Assembly: GCA_947462525.1 (NCBI GenBank)
Contig: CANHPK010000072.1
Coordinates: forward strand, 1-7,488
Origin: Roseiflexaceae bacterium
GTDB lineage: Bacteria > Chloroflexota > Chloroflexia > Chloroflexales > Roseiflexaceae
Length of the DNA stretch: 7,488 nt
Direction: 5' to 3'
Notes under the pieces: model-generated
Told to the model about the DNA's origin: nothing
What the model saw: only the letters and a program-made list of their open reading frames with translations
Database searches by the model: none
Shown here: positions 5,465 through 7,488 of the stretch, one piece after another
How positions within the stretch are numbered: position 1 is the first letter of the stretch
Layout: each line of letters begins with the position of its first letter
Position numbers and translations under genes: made by a program

Positions 5465-5599
5465 GCCGTTTTGCGAGCGGACATGCCACCATGCCACGGA
5501 TACCGGTCTTGGGCGTGCCGCTTCCCCTGGTCTCTTTGCACCACGGCAGTGCATCGACGTCCTGAATGCGTTCAGATCCAAGATTCTGCGGAGGAATCG

Positions 5600-6994
5600 A
5601 TGAAGAAGATACTCTTGCTGGTCATCGCGATACTCGGTTTGACGGCTGCATCGGCAAATCCCCGTCAATTGCCGCGGTCACGCGCCGCCACCGACGTCAC
5701 CACCCCGAGCGCGGGTGTGCTCTATATCAGCGAAACGGGGCAATATCTGCATGGTACATTCCGCTTGTTTTATGAACAAAACGGTGGCCATGAGATTTTT
5801 GGGAACCCGCTGACCCCCATCATCACGGAAGGTGGATTGCGGGTGCAGTACTTCGAAAAAGCACGCTTTGAAGTGCCGTTGGGGCATGACGAACAAGCAT
5901 CGGTGATGCTCAGCCGTATCGGTGCATTTGCTATTGATGCAATTGATCCAGCACAACGTGGTCCCGCGTTTGAACCAGCCCCGCCGAGCCTCGGGACGTA
6001 CTTTGGGGTCACCCAACATGCGGTGAGTGGGAGCTTCGAGAGCTTTTGGCAAACACGTGGTGGTCTGGCACTGTTCGGGTATCCACTGAGCGAAGCATTT
6101 TATGTGACGCAAGAAGACATGACCGTCAAAGTGCAATACTTCGAACGTGCCCGGTTTGAGGAGCACCTCGAGGGTAGCGGAACAGTGGTACGGCTCAGCA
6201 ACTTGGGTAGTGCATACCTCGGTAGGATGCCGCATCTCGTCAATTACACAAACCCCATGCCTGGTATCGAACGCGTGGCGTCGGCTACAACGTCCTACAA
6301 GGGCGCAGGGTATGCCAAACGTACCAACATCGCAAAAGGCGCGGCGATGATCGATGGTGTGGTCATCCCCGCGGGCGAAGAATTCTCGTTTTTGGCCAAT
6401 AGCAACTTCACCGATACGGATTTTGTCGAGGGCTACGGTATTGTTAGTGGGCAACTGGCTAAGGTGTTTGCGGGTGGGATATGCCAAGTGTCGACGACGA
6501 TTTTCCGTACTGCGGCAAATGGTGGGTTCCCCATTACGCGGCGCATCCCGCATACGTTTGTGGTGTCGACCTACGAGGACATCGTGGGCTTTGATGCAAC
6601 GGTGATGGAGCCGACGACGGACTTCCGCTTCAAGAACGACAGTGCCGGGCCGCTGATGGTGGTGGTGCGCAACGAGCCCGCCGAGTTCCGCTTGACCATT
6701 GAGCTGTGGGGCATCCCTGATGGCCGGCAGGTTCGTTTCGCGGGGCCGTTCATTTCGCAGGTGACACGCCCGGGTGCGCCGGTATGGCAGTATGACGCCT
6801 CGTTGAAGGCCGGCACCAAGAGCCAACTGGTCTATGGTCGTGGCGGGATGCACGTCAGCTACCAGCGGACGGTGACGGCAGCCGACGGCACACCGTTGAT
6901 GACCGACGACTTCCAAACAACCTATGCACGTTGGTACGACTACGTACTCTTTGGGCCTGGGGTTGTCCCCCCGGCAGGTGCCATCGTTCGTTAA
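5600..6994 (+). CDS. Secreted VanW-domain protein with N-terminal FG.P repeats
   Basis: This 464-residue protein starts at ATG 5600 with GGAGG five bases upstream. Residues 1-19 are a classic signal peptide (KK, hydrophobic core, cleavage after ASA), so it is exported. Two related repeats follow, at about 48-95 and 141-190. Each reads G.F..F(Y/W)...GG...FG.PL, then a short turn and VQYFE(K/R)ARFE, resembling LGFP-type repeats. Residues about 235-372 are the VanW domain, with the signature GGICQVSTTIFR (292-303) and IPHTFV (316-321). The C-terminal 70 residues (AGTKSQLVYGRGG, TDDFQTTYARWYDYVLFG) resemble a G5-like beta segment. VanW was named from vancomycin-resistance clusters, but its biochemical role is unknown and no van genes are here, so resistance should not be inferred. 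The repeats suggest binding to cell-wall or surface polymers. The gene is monocistronic and ends at a strong terminator. Confidence 0.92.
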   Translation: MKKILLLVIAILGLTAASANPRQLPRSRAATDVTTPSAGVLYISETGQYLHGTFRLFYEQNGGHEIFGNPLTPIITEGGLRVQYFEKARFEVPLGHDEQASVMLSRIGAFAIDAIDPAQRGPAFEPAPPSLGTYFGVTQHAVSGSFESFWQTRGGLALFGYPLSEAFYVTQEDMTVKVQYFERARFEEHLEGSGTVVRLSNLGSAYLGRMPHLVNYTNPMPGIERVASATTSYKGAGYAKRTNIAKGAAMIDGVVIPAGEEFSFLANSNFTDTDFVEGYGIVSGQLAKVFAGGICQVSTTIFRTAANGGFPITRRIPHTFVVSTYEDIVGFDATVMEPTTDFRFKNDSAGPLMVVVRNEPAEFRLTIELWGIPDGRQVRFAGPFISQVTRPGAPVWQYDASLKAGTKSQLVYGRGGMHVSYQRTVTAADGTPLMTDDFQTTYARWYDYVLFGPGVVPPAGAIVR

Positions 6995-7009
6995 GAACTT
7001 CGCGTCTCG

Positions 7010-7052
7010 GCGATGAACAGTACGCTTTTTTGCGTGCTGTTCATCGCTTTTT
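7010..7052 (+). terminator. Rho-independent terminator of the VanW gene
   Basis: A 16-bp stem (7010-7025 with 7032-7047) has a single T-G wobble, a loop made only of six T, and a TTTTT tract at 7048-7052. It starts 15 bp after the VanW stop and is the strongest terminator in the window. Confidence 0.9.
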
Positions 7053-7073
7053 CATGTGATATTTTTCTCAACA

Positions 7074-7082
7074 TGCTATGCT
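7074..7082 (+). promoter_or_regulatory. Extended -10 promoter of the ABC transporter gene
   Basis: TGCTATGCT gives TG-n-TATGCT, an extended -10 with 4 of 6 hexamer matches, in the short space between the VanW terminator and the ABC ATPase start. The -35 region (ATGTGA at 7054-7059) is poor. The strong upstream terminator makes a separate promoter likely. Confidence 0.35.
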
Positions 7083-7113
7083 GTACTTTCAATCCGCAGG
7101 ATGTGAGGTCTGT

Positions 7114-7488
7114 ATGCAGCCCATAGTGTCGCTGACCGCGGTTCAGAAGTGGTATGACGAAGGTGCGGTGCGGCGGCACGTCCTGCATGGTGTCGATATG
7201 CATGTCCATGCCGGTGAACGTGTCGCACTGGTGGGCAAAAGTGGCTCGGGTAAGAGTTCACTGCTGAACATCATTAGTGGGATAGATGGTGCCGATGCGG
7301 GCTCGGTCCTGGTAGGTGGGCATGACCTCAATGGCATGGACGAGACTGCCCGGACGCATTTTCGGCGCACGTCGATAGGATTCGTCTTTCAGTTTTTTAA
7401 CTTGGTGCCCACCCTCTCGGTCCTCGAAAATGTCTTGTTGCCGCTCGAATTGAACGGTATCGTCGGCAAACCTGCGCATACGCGGGCC
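7114..7488 (+). CDS. ABC transporter ATPase, LolD/MacB-like (partial, N-terminal 125 residues)
   Basis: The frame is open from ATG 7114, with GAGG (7105-7108) five bases upstream, to the window edge. The nucleotide-binding domain starts normally: a strand-rich N-terminus with an aromatic residue (Y14) at the A-loop position, Walker A GKSGSGKSS (41-49), and Q-loop Q93 in GFVFQFFNLVPTLSVLENV. This last stretch is typical of the LolD/MacB/FtsE group, which works with FtsX-like permeases in lipoprotein trafficking, peptide export or envelope functions. The signature motif, Walker B and switch His lie beyond the window, so activity cannot be judged. A partner permease gene would be expected just downstream. 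The family is sure; the subgroup is likely; the substrate is unknown. Confidence 0.93.
   Translation, partial: MQPIVSLTAVQKWYDEGAVRRHVLHGVDMHVHAGERVALVGKSGSGKSSLLNIISGIDGADAGSVLVGGHDLNGMDETARTHFRRTSIGFVFQFFNLVPTLSVLENVLLPLELNGIVGKPAHTRA

Larger units (their letters stand above)
5235..5599. promoter_or_regulatory. Divergent intergenic region between the hydrolase operon and the VanW gene
   Basis: This 365-bp gap has no supported gene. The half nearer the hydrolase operon is AT-rich (5320-5360) and carries two short palindromes; promoter-like sequences for the VanW gene lie at 5401-5464. The remaining leader, about 130 nt before the VanW start, holds an 8-bp tandem repeat CATGCCAC (5482-5497) and two small hairpins: 5537-5553, and 5562-5575 with a TGCG (UNCG-type) loop ending 14 nt before the SD. 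Short reading frames here lack SD sequences and protein-like composition. Confidence 0.5.

Noticed and set aside
5374..5565. 63-codon frame in the leader of the VanW gene
   Set aside because: It has no SD and no recognisable composition or motif, and it overlaps the predicted promoter.
5471..5599. Earlier start for the VanW gene
   Set aside because: It would bury a perfect signal peptide and SD inside the protein; the added residues have no SD and look like translated leader.
5678..6916. 412-codon open frame on the minus strand
   Set aside because: It is exactly antisense to the VanW gene, its translation is rich in His, Cys and Arg with no domain pattern, and it has no SD.
5600..6994. Vancomycin resistance gene
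   Set aside because: VanW domains are widespread outside resistance clusters, and no vanA/B ligase, vanH, vanX or vanRS gene is present.

Overview
The window reads as an ordinary bacterial chromosome segment with mid-50s GC (estimated by eye), densely packed and transcribed in four blocks. Several features together suggest Chloroflexota, probably class Chloroflexia. These are a secreted VanW protein whose N-terminus carries FG.P / VQYFERARFE-type repeats, a lipoprotein thioredoxin with the TPxFCxxxxCGP signature, and a membrane sensor that runs into an 'LAILNATSRAII' linker of the kind found before GAF domains. This taxonomic call is family-level inference, not a database result.

Layout. Block A (1-1945, minus strand) is a three-gene partner-switching operon. 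It starts with a stand-alone STAS antagonist (1595-1945). Next is an RsbW/SpoIIAB-type GHKL ATPase fused to a second STAS domain (825-1577). Last is a GTG-started polytopic membrane protein (1-765) that leaves the window before its output domain, which context suggests is a SpoIIE/PP2C phosphatase. A canonical G-quadruplex motif (794-816) sits in the gap before the membrane gene. Block B (2085-2990, plus strand) is a divergent monocistronic lipoprotein with a thioredoxin-like domain and a strong terminator. Block C (3250-5234, minus strand) is an operon with two paralogous class-I glutamine-amidotransferase-like hydrolases (peptidase C26, PuuD-like) on either side of a stand-alone GyrI-like effector-binding protein, followed by its own terminator. 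Block D (5600-7488, plus strand) holds the secreted VanW protein with a strong terminator, then the start of a LolD/MacB-type ABC transporter ATPase with its own promoter and SD.

How the genes may work together. In block A, a membrane input would control dephosphorylation of the STAS antagonist(s), which the ATPase/kinase half phosphorylates and binds. The target (sigma factor or other effector) is not in the window. Block C looks like a small catabolic or detoxification cassette: two amidohydrolases of related specificity and one small-molecule-binding protein. Block B and the VanW gene encode envelope or exported proteins. I found no tRNA, rRNA, CRISPR array, insertion sequence or transposase. 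The most unusual items are the fused kinase-antagonist in block A and the hydrolase/GyrI-like/hydrolase arrangement in block C.
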